NCBI RefSeq assembly: GCF_937616625.2
Contig: NC_065571.1
Span: forward strand, 17,920,501-17,984,500
Length of the DNA stretch: 64,000 bases
From: Mercurialis annua
Taxonomy: Eukaryota > Streptophyta > Magnoliopsida > Malpighiales > Euphorbiaceae
Reading direction: 5' to 3'
Positions 46,798-59,570 of this stretch are shown piece after piece. Under the pieces are notes generated by a model, which was not told where the DNA came from, made no database searches, and was given only the letters and a program-made list of their open reading frames with translations. Position 1 is the first letter of the stretch, and each line of letters starts with the position of its first letter. Position numbers and translations under genes: made by a program.

Positions 46798-48424
46798 CAC
46801 GACCCAAATTCATGGATCGCGACCGACGCTAGGGAATGGGAGTGGTTGCTCCGAAACCCGTAGCAAGCCTAAAAACCTTTATAAATTTTTCGCGTTTTAA
46901 AACATAAAAAGGTTTGCAACCTCGTTGCGGAAACACTTTAACACCTTTATTAAAAACGCGATCACAATTCAAGATCATATATCACATATGATCTGTTTTC
47001 AGAAAATATCGTTAAAACCTTTCTCTCGTTTAACGTAAACACATTTCTAAAAACTGGGTCTTAAGACCCTGATTGTATTTCAAGAAATCAGAGCGCAAAC
47101 ATCAATCTCAGTTGACGCACCTGCTCTGTTTTCAATACAATCCTAAAATGCTAAATCATGAAACCAGTGTATCTCTCAAACAACTGGTCCAAGCATTTTA
47201 GAAAACACGCAGCTTTTCAAAACTTATATCTTATATACAGTAGTTCAATCAGAGTTTATCAAAATAGTTTGAACTACTGTAAACAGAAAGACAGACTTCC
47301 CGTACCCAACTACTTGCAGCTCTAGAGGTATGGCTGACGACTTTCGGAATTATTGTGGAAGTCCGACCTCGTACTTGATTACCTGAAAGGTAAACATTTG
47401 GGAGGGTCAGAAATATAAATATTTCTGAGTGAGTTTACATATTTACAATTGAATATATAAATCGCATATATGTAAAGCATTTGTACATATCAAAAATATT
47501 ACCAACTACTTGATCCAGATGAAACCCTACAAGGCAGACTATTGTATGGGTCTCAACCTACACAACATGGGCCTTAGACCGTGAACTGAATCACTGCCGT
47601 CTAAGCCGGGTGTCTAGACCGTAACCGTGAAACTGCCATCACAATATTTCCTGTGACCGTAACCGTTACTGCCGTCTCAGACTGTTAAGTCAGGGTCGCT
47701 AGCACTTCCAACGCCCAATGACATTAATTGACCTCTACGTCAGACACAGTCTCGTATCTAGCGTACTACTGGTGATCACACAGTCCTATTGAAAACCAAT
47801 AGGAAGTTTGTTCCAATGGATCTTTCATGGTTAATTATACTAGTGCGATTTATTATTTAAAAACAGTTTAAATATAAATATTCAAAAGTAAAAACCACAA
47901 AGTAAAACTCACAAAACCGATGCCCTCATTTTAAAAACGTAAGCTCCCATCAAGCTCGTCAGTCAAACACGTTGGTGTTTGGCTCGCTAGATCGACCACT
48001 CGTCGGATCTAATTAAAATTCAAATGTCAAAACACATCAGACATTGAATTTCTAACTCTAGTCGTATCGTATAAACGATAGACTCAAATACCATTTCTAT
48101 TTATAGACGACTCTATAAACAGAACATATAAATTAATCTTGAAGTTGAACTTCTCGTTCAAATCGTAATACCACACTTGGTATAAACTTATAGTCACTTT
48201 TAACATTAATCCACTTGATTAATGTATGGCTTTAGTAAAACATCACATCGTTTTAATAAACCAACTATCCTCAAACATCTAGGTTCTTTTAGACCTTTTA
48301 AACTTGTTAGTTCACATTATGAACTTCAATCGAATCACGATTGATTTCACGACTTGAAACTGTCTGAATTCAAGTTTCAGTGTCGCGTATGTGGACCTCC
48401 GAAGAAGCCCTACTGTTCAGGTCG

Positions 48425-48612
48425 GAAGCACTGCACGTTCGTGCAGCGATAGGCTTCACATTCGTGCAACCTGCAAGATACACGTTCGTGTACCTTGCTT
48501 GCACGTTCGTGCAGCAAGATACACGTTCGTGTATCTCGCTGCACGTTCGTGCAGCAAGATACACGTTCGTGTTATCTCGCTGCACGTTCGTGCAGCATCC
48601 TGGCTGCACGAC
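48425..48612. repeat. TGCACGTTCGTGCAG palindromic array in LTR E
   Basis: Alternating units TGCACGTTCGTGCAGCAAGA and TACACGTTCGTGTATCTCGC, about nine palindromic words in 190 bp. This is the counterpart of the array in LTR D, but expanded and with a second word type. Confidence 0.9.
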
Positions 48613-49469
48613 GTGCTGCTCGGGAACGATTCCCGGGCTGTATTCTGACATGCTAACTCTCTTTTCTCGTCCCTAATACTTAAACACAGTCCAAAACATC
48701 AAATTCTATAATTAAAACGTTGAATCGATACGCACACGATCGATTCGATACGTTTAACGTTTAATATCAAATATATAATAATTATATATCGAAATAAACT
48801 TTATATACGAGATTAATACCTCGATTACTACTTGATTCGTTGAAGAATCGGAGTTGAAATCGCGAAATGGATCGCGTCGCAGCGGAACCGTCACGCCTCG
48901 CCTTGCTTCTGCTTGCTATGCCTTAGCAAGCACCTCAATTGTTGCAAACTGAGGTGAATTGGGCGTACCCCCTCTCCTCTATTTATAGGAATTTGGTTTG
49001 GTTAAAGTACCATCTGGTACTAGCTCAATCATGCACTTTAACTCTGATTTTAATTAGTCGTCCGTAGTCCAAATGGAGACTAATTCCAAATTCCGCGAAA
49101 CTTTACCCAAAAATCCAATAAAATATAAAACGAATAAAAATATAATTTTTATTCGCATCCGACTTATATTTTATTTTTAATAAATCTCCAAATATTTATT
49201 AGGTCTAAATCACTCCCGCTTAATTAAAATTACTATGTCCAAATTCCATAAAAATTTGACGGTAGCTTCGTCAAATTATTTCGCGAATATTAACACCAAA
49301 ATTATTCGCTCGGGACTTATAAATTATTTTATTTTAATTTGGACTATCGAATAATATTTAATTAGTTAATAATTGAAAACTAATTAAAATAAAAATTCAG
49401 AGATTAAAATGAACATTTTTCATTTCTATCCCTTCGCCCAACCGCCTCACCTTTTTTTTATTTTTCTTT

Positions 49470-49472
<3 letters not shown>

Positions 49473-49535
<63 letters not shown>
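49473..49535. repeat. (AT)n microsatellite in LTR E
   Basis: About 31 AT units. Confidence 0.98.
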
Positions 49536-49537
<2 letters not shown>

Positions 49538-50469
49538 TAACGTATATTCGTCCATAACTCGTCGTGTTTTCCGAGTTTCGATATTTTAATTTCGGGTTTT
49601 TGTCCGAAATCTTAAACTCTCCATTTAGAGTGGTACATTGATATTTTAATTATCAATATATCAATTTATACGACGCTAAAGAGTATTCTCAAATTTATTA
49701 CTCCCGTTCACACTCGTTTATTTAAAATTTAAATTCCCGATTTAAATTTTAAACTCATATTATTACGATACTCTTTTACGTATTCGTATAAATTAAATTA
49801 ACGTTTAAATTTAATTTACGTATTCCGAATCTATTCAATCACTTCCCGTGATTTAATATCTTAAATAGTCAAACCTACTATTATCTTTTGACTATTAAAT
49901 TTAGTCTTTCCGAATATTTTTCTTAATATTCGAACCGGCAAAATATTATTTTTAATATTTTGATTACTCCAATTTGACCTCGTGGCATATTCTAATTACT
50001 TAAAATTACGGGGTATTACATATATGTATAATTAATTTTAAGGAATGATATTTTCTTCCGGTTGACTTCTTTTACCAATTACCATGAATGGAATTGGTCA
50101 TGATTATGACTAGAAACAAGGCAGTGCTAGATGTGAGATGTCGCTCGCTAAGACCCTGGTTTCTAAGAATCATTTGTAAATGTTTCGGAAAACAATTAAG
50201 ATAATTTGGTATTTGTAATGATAATGTTTTAAAAGGTTTTCTAAAAACGTTTTATATAGAATAATATATTTAACTTGCAAAAAATTCATAGTGGCTTTAG
50301 GCTTGCTACGAATTCCGGAGCTACGACTTCCGTTCCCTAGAGCCGGTCTCGGCTCAATAATTTAGGTCGTGACAGTATGATAGGGAAAGTAAAACCATTA
50401 TAAGTAATGATGAGGTATCGATTGATTAAAGTAAGTAAGTTGTACGAAAATTCGAAAACGAATTTTTAT

Positions 50470-50482
50470 AAAGGAGGAAGAA
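50470..50482 (+). promoter_or_regulatory. Polypurine tract of element A
   Basis: AAAGGAGGAAGAA directly before TGTAATACCCCG of the 3' LTR; preceded by CGAATTTTTATA as in element B. Confidence 0.8.
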
Positions 50483-52335
50483 TGTAATACCCCGTATGTT
50501 TGAGATTGCCAAAGTGGGCAACGTGTGTCGCTTTGAACGGTCGAAGCGACAAGAATAGAAGATTAATAAGAGGAATTCAATAAATATGACCCGAATAGGT
50601 CGGTTTTGAAATTCTAATAATGAAATTTGGATATTAGAGTTCAATAAATAAAATGAGATTGGGACTAAAAGATATTGTAAGAAATGTCATAAAAATAGAG
50701 TTTACATTTCAAAATGGTAATTTTTATTCTCGAGAATCGTAGTTAAAAGGTTATCGACGGGAATTATTTTATATGAGATAGTATTATTTATTTGGATATA
50801 AATAATACGTAAGTATTTGAGTTTAAACGAATAATTGATCGTTTGATAAAATAAAAGTTACAATAAGAGATTGTTTAAGATAAAGAAATAAAGGACTAAA
50901 AAGCACTTTTACCTACTTTTTATACGGCCTTCCATATGAATTAGAATTCATATTTATAAGTTAGAAAAGCATCAGATCATGAAGTTTGAAGAAAAGTTGG
51001 TGAACATTAGGGTTTTTCCATTTTTCGTCCAAATTGAGCAATTTTCATTCGAACAAATGGTCAACGCGACCCCTAAACTTATGACTGAGAATTATTCAAA
51101 CCAATTTTTACTTGTTTGAGGAAACAACTCCTAAACCCTTCATTTTTGGGTTAAATAACCCCATAATTTATATTTTTATTGTAAAAAATAAGTTTTGAAT
51201 ACTTTTATCGCAACAATCAGAAATTTTTTTTAATTTCTATGTCGCATTTCTCATCTTCGATTTGTATTTTACACGTTTTAAAAATATAATTATAGGGTTA
51301 TCTGACCCAAAAATGATTAGTTTTAGGGTTAGTTTCTCAAACAAGTAAAAACTGGGTTAAATGACCCTGTGTCACAAGTTCAAGGAGTGTGTTGACCCTT
51401 TGTTCATTTGCGTTCCGTTGATTCAAGGAAACAGACATCTACCCTCTCCAAGCTTTTTATCAAGGTAAAGACATGATTTTGGGTTAGGGTTTTGAATAAT
51501 TAGGGGTTGTTTTGAGTTTATATGTTGCGGACGACTCGAACTAGCCGAAATCACGTTTTTTTAAACGTTTTTTATGATATTTGAGGTGGGTTATGTGTTA
51601 TATTGATGTGGTAACAAGTCGAGATGGTTTCAGAGACTTTCTGGGGGTCAAAAACGCGTCGGCACGGGCTGAAGAGTCGGCCAAGCGTGTCCTCTCACGA
51701 GGTGAGACCCTGTCTCACGCCGTGAGGGAGCTGGGCTCAATGTGCTCTGCCATCATGGACCCTAGTACGTCGTGTCGAGGTCCGACACGACGTACCCTAA
51801 CTCGATGACATTCCACAAACTCTGAAATCATGAATTTTGGATATAGAACACAATGTATACGATTAGGGATTTTGAAATGTATATAACCTACATTAGGAAA
51901 TCGACAAGATGATTATGACCACTACATTGGCTAAGTAAAAGGGTACTCATTAAGAGTTTATCGAGGTTAAGAATCATAGTTGAAATAGGATCGTATCAGT
52001 TTAAGTTTGTATTCTAGGGTTTTGCGATAAGTTTGGCGTTTATAACTTAAACGTGTTTCTATTATTATACTATAGCAGACGTATCGACGTGCTACTAGGC
52101 CGACGAGCTACAATAGCTAAGGGCTCGAACGACGCAGGACTTACGTGATTTGGATAATGATATTGCAATTATTTGGATAGCGGTCACTGTGAGTTACACT
52201 TTATTTTTGAGTATTATTACGCAATACTAGTTTTGGTATTATAAGTATGAAGACTAAACTACATCGCATGTTATAGTATTTTATCGTTCAATATGAGTTT
52301 GTGCATCGAATTATCGATTATATAGTTTGTAAAAA
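50483..52335 (+). repeat. Element A 3' LTR, truncated by B
   Basis: Aligns with the 5' LTR from its first base, with scattered substitutions, to TATAGTTTGTAAAAA where element B begins (matching about 41578 in the 5' LTR). It also contains a 353-bp insertion at 51052-51404 that the 5' LTR lacks. Confidence 0.9.
51052..51404. mobile_element. Small TIR element in LTR A
   Basis: Absent from the 5' LTR, which reads straight through. The ends are inverted repeats: AACAAATGGTCAAC at 51052 and the inverse of AACAAAGGGTCAACAC at 51404; further blocks (CAATTTTTACTTGTTTGAG, GGGTTAAATAACCCC) are mirrored near the right end. Flanks TTTCATTCG and CATTTGCGT are only loosely alike, so the duplication is uncertain. 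Confidence 0.8.
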
Positions 52336-55261
52336 TGTAATACCCCGTATTCTCCGACTTGTTTTGGTGGTTTGGTTGTCCATTTAAATCTTGGTTTGTG
52401 ATGGACTTTGGTTGTGTTTTCGCTTCGTCATTTTCTCGTTGTGATTCCGACTTGTTTTCGGATTGATATATGTTCGGATTAGCATATGTGGTACCTTGGT
52501 TGTGTCATGTTAAGCGACTTATGTGTACCCCTTGAGCCTCTAAGTATTTGATGTTGAATTGATTTATTTCCGGGTTATTACCGAAACAATGTTTACATGT
52601 TTTCCAAATATGCCATGTTGTAGTAAAACGACCGTATCTCCCAATTAAACCGTCGGATCGGGCTGCATTTTGGATATGTTGTACCTAAGATGATTATCTT
52701 TTATTAGACCGTTCGGATCGTCGGTTCAACCCTTTTTTGGGTCAACCGAACCTGCTGGGTAGATCAAGCCGTAGGTCCGGTCCACTTTATTATTTTGGGT
52801 TTCAGTGAGTAAACCGGTTCTATAACCGGTTGTACTGGGCAGAACCGGCCATAGAACCGGTCAGGTTCGTTTTGGAGGCTTTAAATAGACTTTTACTCGA
52901 CCTAAACACCCCCTATTCAATTTTTAAAACCCTAAACTCATTCTAAGTCATTCCTAGGCGATTTTCCTCTGATTATTGGTGTCCATAACATTTGGTAAGT
53001 GTTTATAATCTACCTTTCATTGATTTATTCATTGGTTCCTTGGTTTTTTCGTTTTGGTTTCATTAGCTATGATGTTTGATTGATTGTAGGCTTGTTCTAA
53101 TCAATAAATTTTTGGGTTCTCTTCTTTTGATAATTCAAGAGGTATGTATCACCTTTTACATTGGTTTTATGATAGTTCTATGTGTTGTATTGTTAGATTA
53201 TTGTGTTACATCTATTTGTAGGGTGTTGTGATTCATTTTCTGTTTTGATTTTAATGTTAAATCTGGAAATATGGATTTGGTATTGTAATTGGCTTATGAA
53301 TGTAAATTATACTTTAAGTGGATTGGATTGTTCGTTCTTATTGAAAGGTGTATCAAGTAGCGATGTTCTCTAGCTATAAATTTTGTTTTTAGTCATATTA
53401 AAATCTGAAAATATAACTCTATTGGATGATAGGTGATTAGTTAAAGAACGATACATAGGGTGGTTTTACAATCATTGGCTATTGCTTAATTAAGGTGTTA
53501 AGAGGGTTTTGTTAATATTAAATCGCTTTTTTAAATTGATTAGCTTTGCTGGAAATTATTTTCAAAATGCGTGTTAAGAAATGGGAGATACTGCTTTGGG
53601 TGTTGTTCGGTTAAAGATTTAACTAATATTTTTACTAGATGTTAAAGTTTATTTAAGATGATTGTTATCAAAAGCAAAGGACTGGAAATGTGTTATTTAA
53701 AACCATGTTGAATTAATGTAAGATGTTAAGAAGCTTTGAGTTGTTAGTTTTAAATCGTTGTTATGACATATAAGTGGCGATGGTTTTTAAGGCTATTTTA
53801 AGGATATTTTCATATTGGAGTTTACTTGTTTTAAAGTGCTTGGTAGCATATTTGAAATGGCATATAAGGTGTTATCTGAGGTGTATGAACTTGGGTCGAA
53901 ATTGTCAAGTGTTGACAATTTATTGGCATGTTGTCGTTTGTAGTTTTGTGGTTTTGGTTAAGCTTGTGATGAGTTCTCAAATTTCAAATCGATGTTTTGT
54001 TTTAAGGATTTAACTCTGGATATTTACTCTGATTTAAGTTTGGGTCGGGTTAGACTTGTGTCGTCCGACATATTGTGTTAAGCATATAATGGATATATGG
54101 CTAACACACTACTCTGGGATTTTCTTTGGATTTCAAAAGATGATATAAATTAATAATTACTCTGGTTTGTTTTCATCGAGAACTCACCTAAACTTAATTG
54201 GTTATTGAATTGGTTGGATGTATCTATACCTTGACTTTGGGATTACTTGTGTTCCGGATATTGTTCTTTGGTTGTGTTTGAGATGCTAGTCCTATGTAGT
54301 GTCTAATATTCTTAGAGTTAGGGGTTGAATGAATTTTAACTTAAGCTTTGTATCTAGACCCGTCAACTGTTCGTGCTTCGAAATCAGAGCAGGTTTAGGT
54401 TGCTTGCCAGGTTATCACGTGGATTAGCAAGCAGTGAGTTTATATCGCTATTTACCTCTTTATTAAGTAAATTGTGTATTTTCATATATATAAATGTTTG
54501 CGAACTGTTTTAAGTCATTATGGATCTGGATTGGAACGAGCTACTCGATAGGCATGTATCGAGACTGTGTGCACCGGTAAGTACTCTGGGATCGGCAGAC
54601 TAATGTCTTGCTTACGCTGGGAATTGACGAGGATTAGTTCCCGTCCACTCTGGGATTCAGTGTAATACGTCGCACTTACGCTGTGATCATTTCAATACAG
54701 TATTTCCATAATGTTAATTATATTAGTATAAAAGTGTTTAGAGGTTTTAAAGGTTTTCACTTAATAAATGTAAATAGTTGTATGAACTCATCTCAGTATA
54801 TCTGACCCCGTTGTTTTCCCCATTTCCAGGTTTATGATTTTGAGCGTGTTGGTGACCTCCATCTTTGTTGATTTTCCTCGGAGGTTTACATTTTTGTTTT
54901 AAATAAAGATGTCAAATTTATTTAAACCTCTTAGACCGCAGTAGAACTAGTTAGTCTTTATGATTATTATACTTTGGTTTGTCGGATTGGTCCGACTGTT
55001 TATTTATGCTGCTGGCATGTTATACCCTGGATTCGATTTTATATAAGTATGTTGTTGGAGTCTCGGGTTGAGCCGAGCATTTATTTATATAATTTTTTAT
55101 ATAAATTGTTAGACTTAGGTTGGAGTCTCGGTTGCCCCCGAGCAGTGGTTTCGTGCAGGTTTATTTGATATTATGTTTATCCGCAAGGCTAGCTACGGGT
55201 TTCGGTATAACCATACGCATACCCTAGCGCCTGTCGCGATCCATGAAATTGGGTTGTGACA
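52336..55261 (+). repeat. Element B 5' LTR
   Basis: 2926 bp, TGTAATACCCCGTATTCTCC to TGGGTTGTGACA. Has ACCGGTT palindromic words at 52810-52860, a TATA-like TTTAAATAG at 52880, AATACGTCGC near 54664, a CGCAGTAG segment near 54937 and a CGCCTGTCGCG end region. Short open frames inside it (e.g. 53774-54013) recur in the other LTR and are not taken as genes. Confidence 0.93.
52700..52870. repeat. ACCGGTT palindromic word array in LTR B
   Basis: AAACCGGTTCTATAACCGGT, AGAACCGGCC, AGAACCGGTC and GGTCCGGTCC within about 90 bp, preceded by GGTCAACCGAACC-type words. The 3' LTR copy (59960-60110) has an added GTGAACCGGACC unit, so the array changes length between two LTRs of one element. Confidence 0.85.
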
Positions 55262-55265
55262 AAGT

Positions 55266-55277
55266 TGGTATCAGAGC
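55266..55277 (+). promoter_or_regulatory. Primer binding site of element B
   Basis: TGGTATCAGAGC, a perfect complement of the initiator Met-tRNA 3' end, four bases after the LTR. Confidence 0.95.
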
Positions 55278-58200
55278 CTGGTTTAAAACCAAGGCCATTT
55301 TGCATGTTACGTTTTTACTACCTTAAGGAATGTTAAGTTTTTGTGTCATAGGATCTACTGCGGAATTAGGATTCAAGTCCTGTCTTTTGCAACGTCATCA
55401 TTTATTTTCAAACTTTCCACCTTCACCTTTAGGAGTGTTGTTTGTCGGTCTTATGTGTTACAGATGCTTTACTTTGAAATGTTTATTACTTATACATTGG
55501 ATGATTTGTTGGCTGTTGTGCCATATAGGAAATATACTTTGGGTGATATTTTATTGGTTGTTGAACCTTATACCGTGTTTATTTCGGGTGACGTTTTGGT
55601 TGGCTGTTGTGCCTTATATGGTGTTTACTTCGGGTGATGCTTTGTTGGCTGTTGTGCCTTATTTAATGTTTACCTTGGGTGATTAGTTGTTGGCTTTTGC
55701 GCCTTGAATGATTTTGATTATAATTGGATTGTTTTCACCTTGTTGGTGAGTACAGTTTGGTTTTGACTGTGTTTGTTGGGTGCTAAATAGGTTGTATTAT
55801 GATAAGTTGGGCGTTGGCCTTGTGTGTTTTTTTTAAAAGAATTTTTGTGATAAATCTTTAAGCATATTTTGTTGATATACGGTGTTCGACCACACGTTGG
55901 TTTTATGGTTATTATTAAGAAAATTATTTTGATTTCATTTGTGTTTTGACATGAGAGTCGGATGAGTTGTCTGTTCATAATACTTTAAAAATGTGATTTT
56001 TGGTTATTTCTCCAGTAAAATGAATTTTTCGTATTTCATAATCTTACGTTGACTTGGTATTGACCAACAATTATTTTCCAATTAATATTATTTATGAGAT
56101 GATTCATTGTTTTAAAAATTTAACATTGTTTGTTATTTTTACTGTGTTGTGGTATGTCGACGTTTGACGCATCGTTGGTCATATGTTTAATATTTTGTGT
56201 TGGCTGGATTAGGTGTATACCAAATGGTTGTTGTGGATTATATTTTTTTTTCAATTGAGTGATTGAGTTAATTTTTGATACTTGGGTTGCGTTGAGCTCT
56301 TATTTTGAAAGGATTGAGATTTTTAATTAAAATAATTTTTCCGGATTTATAAATATTTAAAATACGTTTTATAAATAGTTATTTTGGGTTTGACTTGGTC
56401 ACCCAAATTTAAAAGTTAAGCTTGGTATTTGTAATGACTCGGCTAACTCGATGATTTTTTTTTGATTGAGATACTTTGGAAACTTTTAAGGAAATTGATT
56501 TATAAAAAAGGTTTTCAGGAAAATGAAATTTTTAAAAAACCGTGAGACTCAACTAGAACTTGGAAACTTTTGTGATTGACCTATATTTCAAAATGAGTTT
56601 CGATGCGTATTTTAATCGATGACTTACTACTTGTTGATTTCGTTACAATAATTTGGAGGATGTTAAAGCACGTTTTGATTTTGTCTTTTGATATACCTTT
56701 GAGGTTAATGTGGACAGTGATATGTTTGAGTGACTTATGGTTTGCGGAAATTATAAATTTTTGGTATTGTTTGAGTTTGTATACATGTATGTTGATTAGT
56801 TAATTTTTATTTTGTCTCGTCGGGCGAAGTAGCACGTGAGGTTATTTCTTTCATGCGGTTCTTTTAGTTTTAGCCTTGATGTTGGTTTTGATTGTGACCT
56901 TTGTTTAGACTCTGTGTTGCTTTTAATGTCGGTTTTGGGTTACGTTGGATTTGGTGTATCGATTTATGGATCGAAGTCTTTTGGGTTATGATACCGAGAA
57001 AGACGAGGAGAGTTACTCTTTGGAACAGTTAGTGGTTTCTGATTATACTAGAAAAAAATGTTAGAATTTTGACCGAGATGATGTATCAATGTAGTAATAA
57101 ACTGGTGTGTACATTAGGGCGAGCGGTGCGATGCTGAAACTAATGGTAAGTTTTATTGAGACGTATGTAATGTATTGGTTTCCTTTAAGTAGAGTTTCAG
57201 TTTGAATAGAGGTTAATTTGGATGTTACTTTTTTTTCCTAAGAGAATTCAGCAGAGTTATCAATTCGATCAGCTGGTATGATAGTATTGTATGATTTAGT
57301 GAATTGCAAGTATGGATTTTGAGAAATATTTTGAGACTATCGAGTGCGCATCTCACAGAGTGTAACGTCTAGCACATGTTTTATTGAGAAATTGATTTTA
57401 AATGTTAATTCGTTAAAGTATTTCAAATGATTTTATCACATGATTTTGCCCAGACATATCTTAAACATGCATTTCGAATGTCACAAATAGGAAATTGCAT
57501 TGAGCATTGAGTATGTTCACTAAATAAAAGACAAATAAATAATTGGTACACACATAATAGTACATGCATCACGTGCATGGATACAGTTAGAGTTATATGC
57601 AACTCTTTGGGGATGAGAGGTGTCATCACCCTGGCGCACAATTATGTAAAATAAATTTTGTCAATAAAGTGTTTTTGAGAAAGATGTTTTAAAACGAACT
57701 CGCGAGTCACATTGGGATAAATATATTTATAAAGTTGTTGGATTTCAAATGGTTTTGGATTTTATTACCGAAAGGTAGCTAGACAAATACTCTGTGATGA
57801 TAGTGGTAAATTGAGGACGATTACGTTGTAAAGGATCAGGTTGTATTGTTGGAATAACTTTATTTTGTAAGATTTAGTGTTAATTATAAAGTTGCACTCG
57901 AGGTATTGTTTCAATAAGTATGATAAGATGTTAGAGTCTGAGTGGAAGGCTTATGTGTTAATTTCCGATTTTTGATTTGAGGAGTGTTGGATTAAGGAAT
58001 TTAGTTATGCTCCATGTGTGCATTTATGCAGTGTGATTTTAAAAGATGTTTTATTTACAGATACGATTTACGTCCAATGTTTTGTTATATTAAATATAAA
58101 TATTTTTGTAAACGGGGAGATTTTCATTACAAGATTTTTATCTTTTGAAAAAAAGAAGCTGGAAATTTTTCATGTTTGTTTGAAAGAGGATAATAAAGTT

Positions 58201-59557
58201 TGTCGGTTGGACTATTATATAAATTCGTGATTTTACTTGAAAACGAGATTTAACAGCGACTTCAAATTTTGTGTGTTTCAAAACATCGATACGTAAATGA
58301 TACGAAAGATTTTCCAAAGTTAATTTATGTTGATTTTTTAAAAAAGGAGTTTATGATGTTGTGTTCTTTAAATAGAAGTGGATATTGTTTTCACTATATG
58401 ATTTTTGGTAAACGAAAATTGTTTTACTATAAGATTGGTTTTGAGCATAACCAATAATCCAACATTTCGTGAAATGAATCTGAGAGATTTTTCGTTATAC
58501 ACGAGGTTATAGTGGAGTTAAGATATAATTTTAAGACTTGATTTTGATTTAGATATTTGGGTTTATTGATCGAATGATCATGATTAATGGGTTCTGACAA
58601 TAAGGTTAGGTGTTCGATACTCTTGATTGAAGTTTTTTATTGGTTGAAAGTTATTGATTGATTGGTTCTTAAACCGAGTGTTTAGAATTCAAATGATTCA
58701 TTTATGATTTTTGTATTAATATAACCTTTTGGTATATGATTATAGCGAGTATTTTGATAAGATCTACTTGGGTTTGAGATCATTAGTGAATTTATTTTGG
58801 TTTGTGAATTTCATCATTTTCAAATTTGAGGCCGTAGACTTGGGTATAGTCAGAACAACAATTTGAGACGCGGGCTTGTTATTGCACCTTGTTAGTGTGG
58901 TTTTGGAATTTGGTCAGGTTCGAGCTGTTTTTGGTTTCACCCCGCTAGATGGTGTTTTATAGTCTTTGGCAATATTATTTTTGAGTATTAAATTATCGAA
59001 TGTATGTTTGCGCGTTTATGTGTTCGATCTTTCGGGGCATAGATTAAGTTGAAATTTAAGTTCGATGGTGGAGAGAGTATCTTTGTTCAAATGGAGATGC
59101 AGAACCTTTTTATTTGGCATGAGAGTTTTCAGTATTTAAAATGTAAGATTTTAAATTTTAGTTAGAGGCTTGTGTGTTACTTCGTGTCCACCTAGTCTTG
59201 GTGTTGATGTTTTGTGTTATGTAGGAGATTAGCTTTAAGACTGGTTTAATCATATGAGATTGATAAGAGTAATCGAGTTTTGATGTTTGATTTATCTTTT
59301 CAAGGGAAAAACCAATAGTGAGTGTGTGATAGTGCATAAGTTATTGAGTAAAAAAATAATTATTGTTAAACTTGTGGCTAAATAACTCGGTTGAGAAGTA
59401 TACTTTGGTGACAGAGTCCATTTTGCACAATCGCCATTTTTTTTTCTTTTCTCTCGATGTTCGTTGGGTTTGTTGTGTTTTTATTATTTTTGTGAGCACA
59501 TTATCTTTGATGTTTTATTTGAGTTGTTTTAAGTTAAATTCGAGGACGAATTTTTAT
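55278..59557 (+). other. Element B internal region, non-coding
   Basis: T/G-rich on the plus strand; no retroviral-type domain recognised in any frame. Two notable blocks: the 54-bp tandem repeat at 55495-55712 and the block at 57549-57646 shared with element A. A candidate start of ordered sequence is the GGTATCAGAGCCTGG region, but no gag ATG was recognised. Confidence 0.65.
55495..55712 (+). repeat. 54-bp tandem repeat in element B
   Basis: Four copies of a unit like TTGGCTGTTGTGCCTTATAT followed by GGTGTTTACTTCGGGTGATG. Because 54 is divisible by three it stays open in two frames (18-residue units such as LLAVVPYMVFTSGDA), but there is no sign of a real protein. Confidence 0.85.
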
Positions 59558-59570
59558 AAGGTGTGGAGAT
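59558..59570 (+). promoter_or_regulatory. Polypurine tract of element B
   Basis: AAGGTGTGGAGAT immediately before the 3' LTR, preceded by TTCGAGGACGAATTTTTAT, a phrase typical of the end of plant Ty3 elements. Confidence 0.75.

Larger units (their letters stand above)
46795..50020 (-). mobile_element. Solo LTR E, opposite strand
   Basis: 3226 bp. Read on the minus strand it begins TGTAATACCCCGTAATTTT at 50020 and ends GGATCGCGACCC...; its last bases are the inverse of TGTCACGACCC (46795). Flanked by TATAT on both sides (46790-46794, 50021-50025). It shows the family marks in inverse: GCCGGTC-like end, GCAGTAG segment (inverse near 47305) and a TGCACGTTCGTGCA palindrome array at 48430-48610. 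No internal region. Confidence 0.88.
44688..50374 (+). mobile_element. Solo LTR D (interrupted by solo LTR E)
   Basis: Starts TGTAATACCCTAAAT at 44688 and ends TTAGGTCGTGACA at 50374, flanked by a perfect 5-bp duplication GTATG (44683-44687 and 50375-50379). Without E (46795-50020 and one TATAT) it is about 2.46 kb. No internal region or second LTR is present, so it is a recombination product. It has a GTGCACGAACGTGCAC palindrome array (45570-45700) and an (AT)n run into which E inserted. Confidence 0.9.
40032..52335 (+). mobile_element. LTR retrotransposon A, non-autonomous, nested
   Basis: 5' LTR at 40032-42642, primer site at 42648, polypurine tract before 50483, 3' LTR from 50483 until interrupted by element B at 52336. 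Taking out the solo LTRs D/E (44688-50374), the internal region is only about 2.1 kb and shows no gag, protease, reverse transcriptase or integrase. It is therefore probably mobilised in trans. LTRs start TGTAATACCC and the site before the 3' LTR is AAAGGAGGAAGAA, a style common in plant Ty3 elements; family assignment is inference. Confidence 0.85.

Noticed and set aside
46629..46832. Open frame rich in Tyr-Ile
   Set aside because: It is a translation of the (AT)n microsatellite.
48425..48612. Regularly repeated palindromes resembling a CRISPR array
   Set aside because: Spacers are themselves repeats, units are palindromic words of an LTR, and the context is a plant retrotransposon.
53774..54013. 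Open frame present in both LTRs of element B (also 61018-61236)
   Set aside because: Recurs because the LTR recurs; no domain, and the second copy is shorter with changes not restricted to silent sites.
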